The position numbers and the translations under genes are program-made. Below are positions 16,485-25,607 of a stretch of 64,000 nt of DNA, piece by piece. The stretch is from JAJPJE01 sp963848375 (GTDB lineage Bacteria; Acidobacteriota; Terriglobia; Terriglobales; Acidobacteriaceae): NCBI GenBank assembly GCA_963848375.1, contig CAWKDK010000018.1, positions 806,001 through 870,000 of the forward strand, in the 5' to 3' direction. The notes beneath the pieces were generated by a model that did no database searches, had not been told where the DNA came from, and saw only the letters and a list, made by a program, of their open reading frames with translations. The first letter of the stretch is position 1; each line of letters starts with the position of its first letter.

Positions 16485-17137
16485 GCGCTTGCGCCTTTCT
16501 TGCTGCCGAATCGGTTTTCGGTTCCAGCGAGGAGGCGTCGGATGTTCTGGTGGTGCTTGGCGATGATGAGAGCGGCGGCACCGAGGGTTGTGATCACAAA
16601 AGCAGGCGTGATGTTACTTCGATAAAAAAGCAACGCGAACACCGGAAATGCGGCGGTAGCCACGATGGATCCGAGTGAAACGTAGCGCGAGACGGCAACG
16701 ATTGCAGCGAAGATCAGCAACACAACGAGTACTGCCTTGGGGGCAAGCGCGAGAAACGAACCAACTCCCGTTGCGACTCCTTTACCGCCCTTGAATTTCA
16801 GCCAGACCGGAAAGATGTGGCCAAGAATTGCGAAAGCGGCTGCGAGTGCCATGGCGATCGATCGATTCACGGGGTCTGCAGAGCTGAGCTGATGTGCCAA
16901 CGAGGATGTTGCAAAGGCTGCCGCCAACGCGACCGCACAATATCCCTTGCTAGCGTCGAGAATCAGCGTGGCGATGCCGAGGCCCTTTGATCCCGAGCGC
17001 ATGACATTGGTTGCGCCGATATTGCCGCTGCCAGTGGCGCGGACGTCCTCGCCGCGAAACAGACGCACCAGGATGTAGCCGAAGGGTATGGAGCCAAGGA
17101 GGTAAGAAACTACAGCGACGATGGCGTAGATCATCAT
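16481..17137 (-). CDS. plsY: Acyl-phosphate:glycerol-3-phosphate acyltransferase
   Basis: 218-residue polytopic inner-membrane enzyme. The three conserved loops are visible: SIPFGYILVRLFRGEDVRATGSGNIGATNVMR (Ser/Arg-rich, acyl phosphate), WLKFKGGKGVATGVG (phosphate-binding Gly loop) and a C-terminal loop near RYVSLGSIVA. It acylates glycerol-3-phosphate at position 1, using the product of the overlapping gpsA downstream. The basic C-terminus (KKGASA) is short. Confidence 0.94.
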   Translation of the reverse strand: MMIYAIVAVVSYLLGSIPFGYILVRLFRGEDVRATGSGNIGATNVMRSGSKGLGIATLILDASKGYCAVALAAAFATSSLAHQLSSADPVNRSIAMALAAAFAILGHIFPVWLKFKGGKGVATGVGSFLALAPKAVLVVLLIFAAIVAVSRYVSLGSIVATAAFPVFALLFYRSNITPAFVITTLGAAALIIAKHHQNIRRLLAGTENRFGSKKGASA

Positions 17138-17160
17138 GATTGTGGATGCGTGAGTGCCAT

Positions 17161-17742
17161 TCAGCCCAATGCAAAACTTTCCAGCTTCGTATACTGCGCT
17201 CCGGCTGGAGACAGTTTGCTTTCGTAAAGAAAGAATTCCTGCGCCGCCATTGTACCGAAGTCAGGAACCGGGAAGTTCTGCAACTTCTCGGCGAGATATT
17301 TCAGCTTTGGATTCGCGCGCTCGCCTCGTTTCGGACGAGGAGAACCTGAGCCTCCACGCGCCAGAGTGAGATGCGGTCGGAACGGGTGTTCCTCAAGTGG
17401 AACACCGAGTTGCGAACAGGCCTGATCGACAGCATGTGCGAGTTGCGGCAAGAGATCGTCGTGTTCCATGCCGGCCCAGAAGACGCGAGGGGAATTTGCG
17501 TTAGGAAAGAAGCCGAAGCCGCGAAAGGCGATGTTTACCGGCGGGTTGCTAATCCCTGCAAGGATGCGTTTTAGCTGCTCGACTTCGGCGGGAGACTTCT
17601 CGCCGATGAATTTCAGGGTGACGTGATAGGACGCAGGCTTCACCCAGTTCGCGTCTGGGGCGTATCGCTGCAAGCCTTCGACGAAACGCGAAATGCGCTG
17701 GCGGATCTCGGATGGGATGTCTAAAGCTACGAATAGCCTCAT
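17161..17742 (-). CDS. thpR: RNA 2',3'-cyclic phosphodiesterase (2H superfamily)
   Basis: 193 residues with the two HxTx signatures of the 2H phosphoesterase fold: YHVTLKF (about residues 39-45) and PHLTLAR (about 122-128). The N-terminus MRLFVALDIPSEIR is standard for the LigT/ThpR family. It opens 2',3'-cyclic phosphates on RNA. It lies 23 bases upstream of plsY on the same strand, and cinA lies further upstream; no operon logic beyond proximity. Confidence 0.9.
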   Translation of the reverse strand: MRLFVALDIPSEIRQRISRFVEGLQRYAPDANWVKPASYHVTLKFIGEKSPAEVEQLKRILAGISNPPVNIAFRGFGFFPNANSPRVFWAGMEHDDLLPQLAHAVDQACSQLGVPLEEHPFRPHLTLARGGSGSPRPKRGERANPKLKYLAEKLQNFPVPDFGTMAAQEFFLYESKLSPAGAQYTKLESFALG

Positions 17743-17826
17743 ATAGTGGCGTTGGGTAGCTGGTTGCTAGTGGCTGTCGTGCAGAGATAACCGAGACTAG
17801 CTACGAGCGACCCCGTCGAGATTTAC

Positions 17827-19074
17827 TCAAGTGTTGATCAGCTTACGACGCAGCATGTCCAGCGCCTGCTGGGTTGCGAAGCGGCGAATGCGTTCGCGGT
17901 CTCCGGGAAAGCGGCGTTCGACGACCGCAGTTTCGTGTTCGTCGGCCAGGGCGCAATAGACGAGTCCGACCGGCTTCTCCTCGGTTCCACCGGTAGGACC
18001 AGCGACTCCCGTGATTGCCAATCCATATGTGGCCTGGCATTCGTCACGTACGCCTTCCGCAAGCGCTTGCGCTACTTCTTTGCTGACCGCGCCGTGCTCA
18101 GCGATCATCATTGGCGGGACATTCGCGAATAAAGTCTTCAAATCGTTCGAATAGACGATGGCGCCGCCGAGGAAGTAGCGCGAGCTGCCACTGAACTGCG
18201 TCAGTCGACTGCCCAGCATTCCGCCGGTGCACGATTCGGCTACTGCCAGCGTAGCGTCTTTCAGTTGCAGGAGAAGGCCAACTATATCTTCGAGCGGTTC
18301 GCCGCGCGAGTACACGAAGTCACCGAGTTCTTCTTCGATCTTCACGGCCAGCTCTTCGACGCGGGTCTCGGCAATCTCTTTCGTCTCGGCTTTGGCGCGC
18401 ATGTGTAGCTGGATTTCGCCACCGGTCGCGAGAATGGTGGTATCAACTCCCTCGGCAGCTTTGTAGATCGGCGAAACGCGCGCGTCGCACTCAGACTCGG
18501 CCATCATAGCGATGCGCAATGTGCGTCGCGCGATGAACTGTTGCGAAACATGCTTGCGCAGGCGCGGCAAGCACTGCTCTTCGAACATTGGTTTTAGTTC
18601 GTAGGGAGGTCCGGGAAGCAGCATGATGTAACGCTGACGGTCTTCGTATTCGGCTTCGAGCCACTGGCCGGGGGCGGTGCCAAAGTTGTTCTTGAGTACA
18701 GTCGCGCCGTCGATGACCTCAGCCTGTTTTTCATTGTTGGGAGACATGCGCCGGCGGCGCTCGGCGAACATTTTGTAGAGAGCTGCAATCAAGTCGGGAT
18801 CGGGATAGACTTCGCGACCGAGCGCTTCGGCGACACACTCGCGGGTGAGATCGTCTTCCGTAGGTCCGAGGCCACCCATGAAGATGACGATCTCGGCTCG
18901 TCCAAGCGCGGTTTGAGCCGCCTGGGTCAAATTGCGGCGGTTGTCGCCAACGATAGTTTTGAACGCCACCTCGATCCCAATTTCATTCAACTTTTCGGTG
19001 AGGAATAGGGAATTAGTGTCTTGAAAATAAGGGGTAAGGAGTTCGGACCCGATCGCGACGATCTCAGCGTTCAC
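17827..19074 (-). CDS. cinA: CinA-family protein (nicotinamide-nucleotide amidohydrolase)
   Basis: 415 residues. The N-terminal MoaB-like (COG1058) domain begins MNAEIVAIGSELLTPYFQDTN and carries MGGLGPTEDDLTRE. The C-terminal PncC amidase domain has TLAVAESCTGGMLGSRLT, GGAIVYSND and GLAITGVAGPTGGTEEKPVG. It recycles NMN to NaMN and hydrolyses ADP-ribose in characterised homologues; a link to competence is historical. Full length and intact. Confidence 0.93.
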   Translation of the reverse strand: MNAEIVAIGSELLTPYFQDTNSLFLTEKLNEIGIEVAFKTIVGDNRRNLTQAAQTALGRAEIVIFMGGLGPTEDDLTRECVAEALGREVYPDPDLIAALYKMFAERRRRMSPNNEKQAEVIDGATVLKNNFGTAPGQWLEAEYEDRQRYIMLLPGPPYELKPMFEEQCLPRLRKHVSQQFIARRTLRIAMMAESECDARVSPIYKAAEGVDTTILATGGEIQLHMRAKAETKEIAETRVEELAVKIEEELGDFVYSRGEPLEDIVGLLLQLKDATLAVAESCTGGMLGSRLTQFSGSSRYFLGGAIVYSNDLKTLFANVPPMMIAEHGAVSKEVAQALAEGVRDECQATYGLAITGVAGPTGGTEEKPVGLVYCALADEHETAVVERRFPGDRERIRRFATQQALDMLRRKLINT

Positions 19075-19099
19075 GAGACGAGTTTAAATGAGGGGAAGA

Positions 19100-19340
19100 G
19101 CAAATACATAGATGGATTCCACTTCCCCTTCGGCACGCAAATTCGTGGCGAGTCATCCCTCGTTGCGCTCGGGATGGGTGCTTGGTGGAATCCCACCCAA
19201 GCCAAAGGAAGGCTTGGATGGGGCACCCGTGAGTTGTGGTTCGTCAGAAAGGCAAATACATAGATGGATTCGCTGCGCTCACCATGAGTCCGGAGGCGGC
19301 GGATGCGTTGGTGGAGGAGGAGGGCTTGGATGGGGTGCCC
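19100..19340. repeat. Cluster of direct and hairpin repeats between cinA and the beta-propeller gene
   Basis: The 20-mer GCAAATACATAGATGGATTC occurs at 19100-19119 and 19252-19271. A 36-nt hairpin of the same family as in mobA lies at 19192-19227 (arms CCAAGCC/GGCTTGG around AAAGGA). Its right half recurs imperfectly at 19317-19339. The pattern suggests a duplicated block of about 110-150 bp with decay of the second copy. Confidence 0.75.
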
Positions 19341-19347
19341 ATGAGAT

Positions 19348-20412
19348 TTACATCTCTGGGGAGGCGAGGACCTTACCCTGCACGTCCCACGTGAGGCGGA
19401 AGACGGCATTATTCGTGGCCAGAATGGCGGCACGGCCTGAGGCAAACGCGAGGCCGACGAGTCCCTGTCCGGCGACGACCAACTTGGCTTCTCTCGCAGG
19501 ATTGATGCGCACGATCCCACGCTTGCCGTTCAGCGAAGCGGCGACATAGAGATTGCCTTCTTCGTCGAAGGCAATTCCCTGTGGGCGTCCCAGTCCACGA
19601 TAGAAAACTTCGGCCTCGCCGTTGGGGTTGATGCGATAGACGGCGTCGAAACTGGAAGTAGTGGGTCCGGTAACGTAGAGATCGCCGGCGGGTGAGAATG
19701 CGAGGTGATACGCCGAAACGCTTGGGTCAAGCGTGGCGAAGACGAAAATCTGGCGGTCACGCGCGATCTTGAAGATCGTACCGCTTCGGTCTCCGACATA
19801 GAGATTCTGCTCTTGGTCGAAAGCGATTCCGGTGGCGATGCCCATCCCTTCGGAATATGCGCTCATGGTGCCATTGCGGCCCACGCGATAGACAGCGCCG
19901 TCGTGACGCGAAGAGACGTACATCTGACCTTCGCGATCGAACGCGATCGAAGTGGCGTTCATCATTTCGGTGAGGAACGGCTTCACGGTGTAATTGGTGT
20001 CGATCTTGTAGATCGAGACTGGGACTTTTTGTCCGCGAGATCCGGAAAACGTGACGTAGATGTTTCCTTCGGCGTCGAGCGCAGGATTGGCGACGGGATG
20101 GAGATTCTCCGCGATATTGACCGCGACCCTGAGTTGTTCCGAATTGCTGGCGCCGGCTTGCGTTGAAACCGTAACGGGTCCTGAGGTGGCGGTCTCCGGA
20201 ACACGGGCGATGACGAATTCGCTGGTGCTGACGACGACCGAGCCATCGGCTTCGCCGAAGCGAACCTGCGGACGGTGGAGATCGAGGGGATTCAGGCCGG
20301 AGCCGACGATGCGAACTTCTCCGCCGGGAAGCGCAGCGGTGGGCTCGAGCGCATTGATATGCGGCTGTCCGTTGACGTTTTTCTTTCCCACCGACCGGTT
20401 TGCTGAGCCCAT
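19348..20412 (-). CDS. IPT/TIG plus NHL/SMP-30-like beta-propeller protein
   Basis: 354 residues. An N-terminal IPT/TIG immunoglobulin-like domain (about residues 18-100, ALPGGEVRIVGSGLNP) is followed by repeated propeller blades marked by DAEGNIYVTF, DREGQMYVSS, DQEQNLYVGD, SPAGDLYVTG and DEEGNLYVAA. No signal peptide or catalytic motif is evident. Such proteins act as binding or scaffolding modules. It sits 9 bases downstream of pgpA on the same strand, so it may be the last gene of yacG-pgpA. Confidence 0.85.
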   Translation of the reverse strand: MGSANRSVGKKNVNGQPHINALEPTAALPGGEVRIVGSGLNPLDLHRPQVRFGEADGSVVVSTSEFVIARVPETATSGPVTVSTQAGASNSEQLRVAVNIAENLHPVANPALDAEGNIYVTFSGSRGQKVPVSIYKIDTNYTVKPFLTEMMNATSIAFDREGQMYVSSRHDGAVYRVGRNGTMSAYSEGMGIATGIAFDQEQNLYVGDRSGTIFKIARDRQIFVFATLDPSVSAYHLAFSPAGDLYVTGPTTSSFDAVYRINPNGEAEVFYRGLGRPQGIAFDEEGNLYVAASLNGKRGIVRINPAREAKLVVAGQGLVGLAFASGRAAILATNNAVFRLTWDVQGKVLASPEM

Positions 20413-20421
20413 AGTTCTAGA

Positions 20422-20947
20422 CTACTTCAGAATCGCGAAATGGAGCAGAAGCTGCATCACTGCCAAGGCGTATAGCCCCGCACCGAGGTCGTCGACGACG
20501 ATTCCGGTCCCCTCTGGGAGCTTTTCCAAGCGCCGGATGGGAAACGGCTTAGTGATGTCGAACGCCCGGAAAAGTATAAGTCCCACCAACATGCTTTGCC
20601 AGTTGAGCGGAGCTCCGAGCAGAGTCAGTAACTGGCCGGCAGTTTCGTCGATCACTACGATGCCGGGATCTTTCTTGCCGAGCGCACGCGCAATTCGCGT
20701 AGCGGCGGGAATGCCAACGGCGGTTACCAGCGCCAGCAGTGCAAAGAGGATCGGGAGACGCATGCCGATGGGCAATGCGCGGCCGAGAGCAAACCAAATC
20801 AGGGTGGTGGCGAGAGAAGACCATGTACCCGGACCGGGTCTTCAGCAGGCCAGTGCCGAAGAAAGTACCTACGACCCAAGCCCATCCCGGGGCGGGAGCG
20901 CCTTTCGGATTCAACGCAGTTGCTTCAGTGGTTTCGGCGTCGTTCAT
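20422..20947 (-). CDS. pgpA: Phosphatidylglycerophosphatase A (frameshifted as sequenced)
   Basis: The first frame from 20947 gives GWAWVVGTFFGTGLLKTRSG. Dropping one base at CCC 20828-20830 (plus-strand view) continues as TWSSLATTLIWFALGRALP, then IVIDETAGQLLTL and ILFRAFDITKPFPIRRLE. The DExxG and FRxFDIxKPxP motifs define PgpA, which dephosphorylates phosphatidylglycerophosphate. The total is about 174 residues, the normal size. Its start lies inside the 3' end of yacG (23-bp overlap), suggesting translational coupling. Frame error rather than mutation is likely. Confidence 0.87.
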
Positions 20948-21185
20948 TCTGGTTCCGGTAAGCAGTTGTACCAGAACCTTCCGGTCGGATGCGAGAGGTA
21001 GAAGGAGGAGCGAAGTCCACGTCCTCCGGATCGTTGACGGGCGTTGAAATCACATACCCTCCGCTGGCCCACTTGCCGAGATCGATTAAGCGGCAACGAT
21101 CGCTGCAGAAGGGAAATCCTGCGTCGGAGCGTAAAACAATCTTCCGGCAGGTTGGACAGCGCAAGTTGAGAACTCTTTTGGCCAT
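20925..21185 (-). CDS. yacG: DNA gyrase inhibitor YacG (zinc-binding)
   Basis: 86 residues from ATG 21185. The four-Cys zinc site is CPTC (about 9-12) and CSDRC with the family phrase PFCSDRCRLIDLGKWASGGY. An upstream in-frame start at 21203 adds only six residues. YacG binds GyrB in E. coli. The tail (after VNDPEDVDFAPP) is basic and overlaps the pgpA start. Confidence 0.88.
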   Translation of the reverse strand: MAKRVLNLRCPTCRKIVLRSDAGFPFCSDRCRLIDLGKWASGGYVISTPVNDPEDVDFAPPSTSRIRPEGSGTTAYRNQNERRRNH

Positions 21186-21243
21186 GACGCGCGACCTTCT
21201 CAAATAACTTGGATGCTGCTGTTGGAATTGATGATGCGGAAGG

Positions 21244-22722
21244 TTAAACCAATCGGACGACTAAGTCATAGTCGTGTGTTTCTGTAACTTGGCAACGGTA
21301 GAAATTTCCGGGTTGCGGATCAGAGATCTGGTCAAAATCTGTGACATAGACTTTGCCGTCAATCTCGGGCGCGTGCATCTCGGTCCGGCCTTCCCAGAGC
21401 AAGTCGCTCTCCGATGAGGGGCCTTCGAGGAGGATATCGAACTCGCACCCCACTAGCGCCTTCTTTCGTTTGCGACTGATTCGTTGCTGGATTCCCATTA
21501 GCTTCTTGCGACGGTGCTCGATTTCGCGTGGTGAAAGTTTCTGGTCGAGGGCGAATGCGCCGGCACCCTCCTGATCGGAGTAGGCGAAGGCTCCCATCCA
21601 GTCCAGCTGGGCAGCTTGGACGAACTGGCAAAGCTCTTCGAAATCCTGCTCAGTCTCGCCGGGAAATCCCACGATGAAGGAGCTGCGGAGAGTGACGTTG
21701 GGAATCGTGTTACGAATTTTCTCAATCGATTTGAGAAAGATTTCAGAACCGGCGCCGCGCTTCATGCGCTTCAACACATTAGGCGATGCGTGTTGTAGCG
21801 GGACATCAACATAGGAGCAAATTTTGTCGTACTTGGCGATCGTGTCGAGCAGGCGGCCGGTGATCTTGTTGGGGTAGGCGTAAAGAAAGCGCACCCACCG
21901 GAGATCTTCTATTTGCGCCAGCCTCTCGAGGAGCAGCGCGAGACCGTCTTTCAGATTCAAATCTTCGCCGTAGCAGGTGGTGTCCTGGCCGATGAGAGTG
22001 ACTTCGCGAACACCGCTTTTCGCCAGGCGCTCTGCCTCGGAAATTACAGATTCGAATCGGCGCGAACGGAACTTACCGCGGAGTTGAGGAATGATGCAGA
22101 AGGCGCAAGGGTGATCGCAGCCTTCGGCAATCTTGATGTATGCCGAGTACTTCGGAGTCGCGAGAACGCGCGGTGTCTCTTCGTCGTAGAGATAGTTGGG
22201 AAGATCGGCAACGGCGCCGTCCCAGTTCTCGCGAGAGAAACGTCCAGCGGATTCGCGCGCGTCACCTTCAGCGCGGCTGGTGATGATGTTGAACGGGGAA
22301 GCTGTGGCTGAACGGGGCTTCGGCTGGATTCCCGCAGCCTGCAGGATGTTCTCCAACTCACCGGTACCGACGACGGCATCGACTTCAGGAATGTTCTTCT
22401 GAATGTCATTGCGGAAGCGCTCGACAAGGCAGCCTGCAACGATCAGCTTCTTTGCCGATCCGCCCACCTTGTGCTGAGCCATCTCCAGGATGGTGTTCAC
22501 CGACTCCTGCTGCGCACTCTCGATGAACGAGCAGGTGTTCACGACGATGACGTCGGCGTCTTCGGCCTTGGGAGTGAGCTCCGCGCCGGCACGGGCCAGC
22601 AATCCCATCATGACCTCGCTATCGACGAGGTTCTTGGGACAGCCCAGGCTGACGAATCCGACCTTTGTCGGTGACGCCTGGGTTTTGGTCTGGGGTGCCT
22701 CAGTGAGTTTCAGATCAGACAT
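21244..22722 (-). CDS. rimO: Ribosomal protein S12 methylthiotransferase RimO
   Basis: 492 residues, about 50 longer than E. coli RimO. The UPF0004 domain starts VGFVSLGCPKNLVDSE and has the first-cluster cysteines in GCPKN, NTCSFI and GCLVER. The radical-SAM motif is CDHPCAFC (about residue 205). TRAM-like beta sequence closes the protein (FYRCQVTETHDYDLVVRLV). The extra length sits between the two domains (about residues 130-190). It methylthiolates Asp88 of S12. The GNAT gene 52 bases upstream is on the same strand. Confidence 0.94.
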   Translation of the reverse strand: MSDLKLTEAPQTKTQASPTKVGFVSLGCPKNLVDSEVMMGLLARAGAELTPKAEDADVIVVNTCSFIESAQQESVNTILEMAQHKVGGSAKKLIVAGCLVERFRNDIQKNIPEVDAVVGTGELENILQAAGIQPKPRSATASPFNIITSRAEGDARESAGRFSRENWDGAVADLPNYLYDEETPRVLATPKYSAYIKIAEGCDHPCAFCIIPQLRGKFRSRRFESVISEAERLAKSGVREVTLIGQDTTCYGEDLNLKDGLALLLERLAQIEDLRWVRFLYAYPNKITGRLLDTIAKYDKICSYVDVPLQHASPNVLKRMKRGAGSEIFLKSIEKIRNTIPNVTLRSSFIVGFPGETEQDFEELCQFVQAAQLDWMGAFAYSDQEGAGAFALDQKLSPREIEHRRKKLMGIQQRISRKRKKALVGCEFDILLEGPSSESDLLWEGRTEMHAPEIDGKVYVTDFDQISDPQPGNFYRCQVTETHDYDLVVRLV

Positions 22723-22774
22723 GCAATCTTTCTATTCTACCAGCCTCCGGATCACTCGCGCCGATTCCGGGAAT

Positions 22775-23404
22775 CTACGGGCGGCGTTCCAGAAGGCTGT
22801 GCAGCCGTTGTTTCACCGCAGGCCATTCTGAAGCAATGATCGAGAATCGAACTGAGTCGCGGGGGATGTAGTCGGCAGCCATGCGGTGGGCGCGCAATAA
22901 TCCTTCAAACTGACCGCCGATGCGCTCGAGCGCCGCTCGCGAGCGTGTGTTTCGTGCGTCGGTATGGAAGCAGACACGAAGCACCTGCCAGATCTCAAAG
23001 GCATGAGTGAGCATCAGGAGCTTGGCCTCGGTATTTGCGGTAGTACGGATCGCCAAGGGCGTGAGCCAGGTGTAGCCAATCTCACAAGCATCGGGCTCGG
23101 GGCGTCCGTAGGACGGGTGGCCTTCGGGCCAAGACCAGCGTTCGAGATTCCAGAAGCGGGTAGAGCCGATGACTACACTGTCTTTCGTGCGGACGGTCGC
23201 GAAGGGAACTGCCGTCCCTGCATCTCTCCATGCAAGGGCAGTTTCAACGTACTTCGCGGCTTCCAGTTTTCCTTGCGGGACGGGGCTCCATTGGTAGAGA
23301 GTGCGGTCGTTTCCTGCGGCGGCCGCCAGTCCATCAATGTGGCTTTCAGCAAGAGGTTCCAGCCGCACGTGCTTTCCCTGCAGCACGAGATTTTCAAAGT
23401 TCAT
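22775..23404 (-). CDS. GNAT acetyltransferase, RimJ/RimL type
   Basis: 209 residues. The N-terminus (LQGKHVRLEPLAESHIDGL) and the blocks GYTWLTP, AKLLMLTHAFEIWQVLRV and NTRSRAALERIGGQFEG are the A/B motifs of the RimJ-like branch. The acetyl-CoA pyrophosphate loop (usually RGxGxA) is poorly conserved here (LAIRTTANTEAK), as in many members of this branch. Substrate unknown; protein N-terminal or antibiotic amines are common in the family. Confidence 0.85.
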   Translation of the reverse strand: MNFENLVLQGKHVRLEPLAESHIDGLAAAAGNDRTLYQWSPVPQGKLEAAKYVETALAWRDAGTAVPFATVRTKDSVVIGSTRFWNLERWSWPEGHPSYGRPEPDACEIGYTWLTPLAIRTTANTEAKLLMLTHAFEIWQVLRVCFHTDARNTRSRAALERIGGQFEGLLRAHRMAADYIPRDSVRFSIIASEWPAVKQRLHSLLERRP

Positions 23405-23536
23405 CGTCTAACTATGCATCGAGTCGCGATGGAGTGGCAAACGAAGAAGTGACCGGTGGTCACTGTCCTTTCAATTCAGCAATGACCACGCCGCCCAATC
23501 ACTCAATCGGTTTTGCCGTGCTATAACTCTCTTCAA

Positions 23537-24451
23537 ATGAACTCTCGCCAAGGGACCATCCGCCTCTTTCAGTTTTCGGGAATAGATGTCTTTCTGCATT
23601 GGTCATGGTTTCTGGTCGCAATCTTTGAAATCAACGGCCGAAATCGCCAATATTCTTCGTTCGTTTGGAACGTGCTGGAATATCTCGCGCTGTTCCTGAT
23701 TGTGATGCTGCACGAGTTCGGGCACTCACTCGCGTGCAGGCAGGTAGGAGGCACGGCAAACCGCATCGTGCTATGGCCGCTTGGTGGAGTAGCCTACGTC
23801 GACCCGCCGCCACGTCCCGGAGCTATGCTCTGGAGCATCGCCGCGGGACCTTTGGTAAATGTGGGTCTGTTCCCGGTGCTGCTTGGACTCGGACTCCTGT
23901 CACGATCGACGGGGTGGGCGGTCGCTTTTCCGAATGCGCACGCACTCCTGCGCGCGGTCTTTTACATCAACGGCGGGTTGCTTATTTTCAATCTGCTGCC
24001 TATTTATCCGCTGGACGGTGGCCAGATCTTCCGGTCTCTTCTCTGGTTTGTGCTCGGACGGGCACGCAGTCTAATGGTCGCCGCTGCGCTTGGTCTGGTT
24101 GGCGTGGCTGGATTCGTGATCCTGGCCGTTTATCAGCAGTCGGCGTGGTTCGGCATTCTCGCCGTATATATGCTGCTTAACTGCTGGGGAGGCCTGAAGC
24201 AAGCGCGTGTGCTCTCGAAGTTAGCCAAGATGCCGCGTCGCGAGGGTTTTTCGTGTCCAAGATGCCGGCAGTCGCCGCCTGTCGGCGAGTTCTGGAAGTG
24301 CGGCAAATGCGGACAGGCTTTCGATACCTTCGCGAGTAATGCAGCCTGCCCCTACTGCTCAACTCAATTTTCAGCGACCCGGTGCTTGGACTGTGGCGGT
24401 CTTCACCCGATCCATGAGTGGACTGCGCAGAGCTATGCAATGAAAAGCTGA
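23537..24451 (+). CDS. Site-2 protease (M50) family membrane protein fused to zinc ribbons
   Basis: 304 residues. The zinc protease motif is MLHEFGHSLACRQVGG (HExxH, about residues 58-73) and the second metal motif NLLPIYPLDGGQ (about 154-165), both in membrane helices. The C-terminal 70 residues are cytosolic zinc ribbons with six CxxC-type pairs (CPRC, CGKC, CPYC, CLDC among them). These intramembrane proteases cleave membrane-bound regulators. ATG 23537 is preferred over 23513 because the sequence before it is not conserved in style. No anti-sigma gene is adjacent. Confidence 0.85.
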   Translation: MNSRQGTIRLFQFSGIDVFLHWSWFLVAIFEINGRNRQYSSFVWNVLEYLALFLIVMLHEFGHSLACRQVGGTANRIVLWPLGGVAYVDPPPRPGAMLWSIAAGPLVNVGLFPVLLGLGLLSRSTGWAVAFPNAHALLRAVFYINGGLLIFNLLPIYPLDGGQIFRSLLWFVLGRARSLMVAAALGLVGVAGFVILAVYQQSAWFGILAVYMLLNCWGGLKQARVLSKLAKMPRREGFSCPRCRQSPPVGEFWKCGKCGQAFDTFASNAACPYCSTQFSATRCLDCGGLHPIHEWTAQSYAMKS

Positions 24452-24463
24452 CAATCGCGATCG

Positions 24464-25507
24464 CTACTGAGCCGGGGCAAAGCGGTATCCGGGTTTCAGC
24501 TCACAGCGGTAGGATTTTGTCTGGTCTTTCGCGACTGAGACTTTGCAGTCGGCCCAGGTCAGGCAGAGATTGGGACCTATTGGATAAACAATCGGCTCGG
24601 TATTTACGGTGGCTTCAATACTCAAGCCTTGAGCGGTCGGAGGTAGGTTGAAGTTCAGAGCCTGGCCGAAAATTACCGGATAAAGATCGAGGTTCAGATC
24701 GCTGACCATGGGATGTACGACCTCGGCTTCGACGAGAAACGTGGTTGTGTCGGACCAGTTCAGCGCGGCAACTTCCATTCTGCGGCCGTTGTCAGAGACC
24801 GTGGTGGACTCGATTCGAGTGAAAGCGCATGGGCCGGAGATGCAGGAAACGCGCGCATTCTGGAACTGGTTGCCTGGACCGGAATCGAGGGTGATGTTAC
24901 CGATTGTCGCTCGCCATTTTCCATCGGGCGAGCATGGAAAGACTCCACCACAAGCAACGTTGCCGGTATTGACTACCTGGAAGGTTTTTACTGCGCTGCC
25001 AGTATTCGCCGCGGTGGTCGTCTGGATGGAATATCTGATCACGACATTAGCAACGCCTACAACCGGTCCCTTGGGGACCACAGGATTCACTTCGTGGAGC
25101 GGATTGAGGCGAGCAATCAGGAGCCGGCCGCTCGAGATCTCTTCCAAATCGAGCGGCTTGTAATCTGGATGGTGGAAACTGAGCGTGACCGCCGCGCCTT
25201 TGGGAACACCAGGGCGCATCACAAGATGAAAAAATCCCATCTCGTTGGACTTCGCTTCGCCGGTTGACGTGCCACTGGTGGCAACAACTTGTACATCCGC
25301 AATCGGCTGCTGCTTCTGGGTATCCTCGTCGTTCTTTAAGACTGACCCTTCCAGAAAAGAGGGCGGCAGGATATGCGGCTTGGGATGGTAGAGCTTCAGG
25401 AACAACGCGGCGGCGCAGGCAAGTGACGCCACCAGCACGCCAGCCCAGATCGCCAGCTTTCGCCGATTGGATTGTGTAACTACTTCGGGCGTGTAGATCT
25501 CAGGCAT
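24464..25507 (-). CDS. Membrane-anchored protein with carboxypeptidase-regulatory-like domain
   Basis: About 347 residues. A single N-terminal transmembrane helix (LAIWAGVLVASLACAAALFLKLY) anchors an extracytoplasmic part. That part starts with a carboxypeptidase-regulatory-like fold (LEGSVLKNDEDTQ, then GFFHLVMRPG). A beta-rich region with Cys pairs (CGGVFPC, CISGPC, CLTWADC) follows. No enzyme motif. Unknown role at the cell envelope. ATG 25507 is preferred over GTG 25519. It converges on the protease gene 12 bases away. Confidence 0.65.
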   Translation of the reverse strand: MPEIYTPEVVTQSNRRKLAIWAGVLVASLACAAALFLKLYHPKPHILPPSFLEGSVLKNDEDTQKQQPIADVQVVATSGTSTGEAKSNEMGFFHLVMRPGVPKGAAVTLSFHHPDYKPLDLEEISSGRLLIARLNPLHEVNPVVPKGPVVGVANVVIRYSIQTTTAANTGSAVKTFQVVNTGNVACGGVFPCSPDGKWRATIGNITLDSGPGNQFQNARVSCISGPCAFTRIESTTVSDNGRRMEVAALNWSDTTTFLVEAEVVHPMVSDLNLDLYPVIFGQALNFNLPPTAQGLSIEATVNTEPIVYPIGPNLCLTWADCKVSVAKDQTKSYRCELKPGYRFAPAQ

Positions 25508-25607
25508 TTCTTTTCTCACAGTATCCTCGGAAGAGCAGGGAAAGCAAGATGCTCTGCCTTCACTCCGTCAGAAATTCGTTTTAGATTAGTGATAGGGTGT
25601 TTATCGC

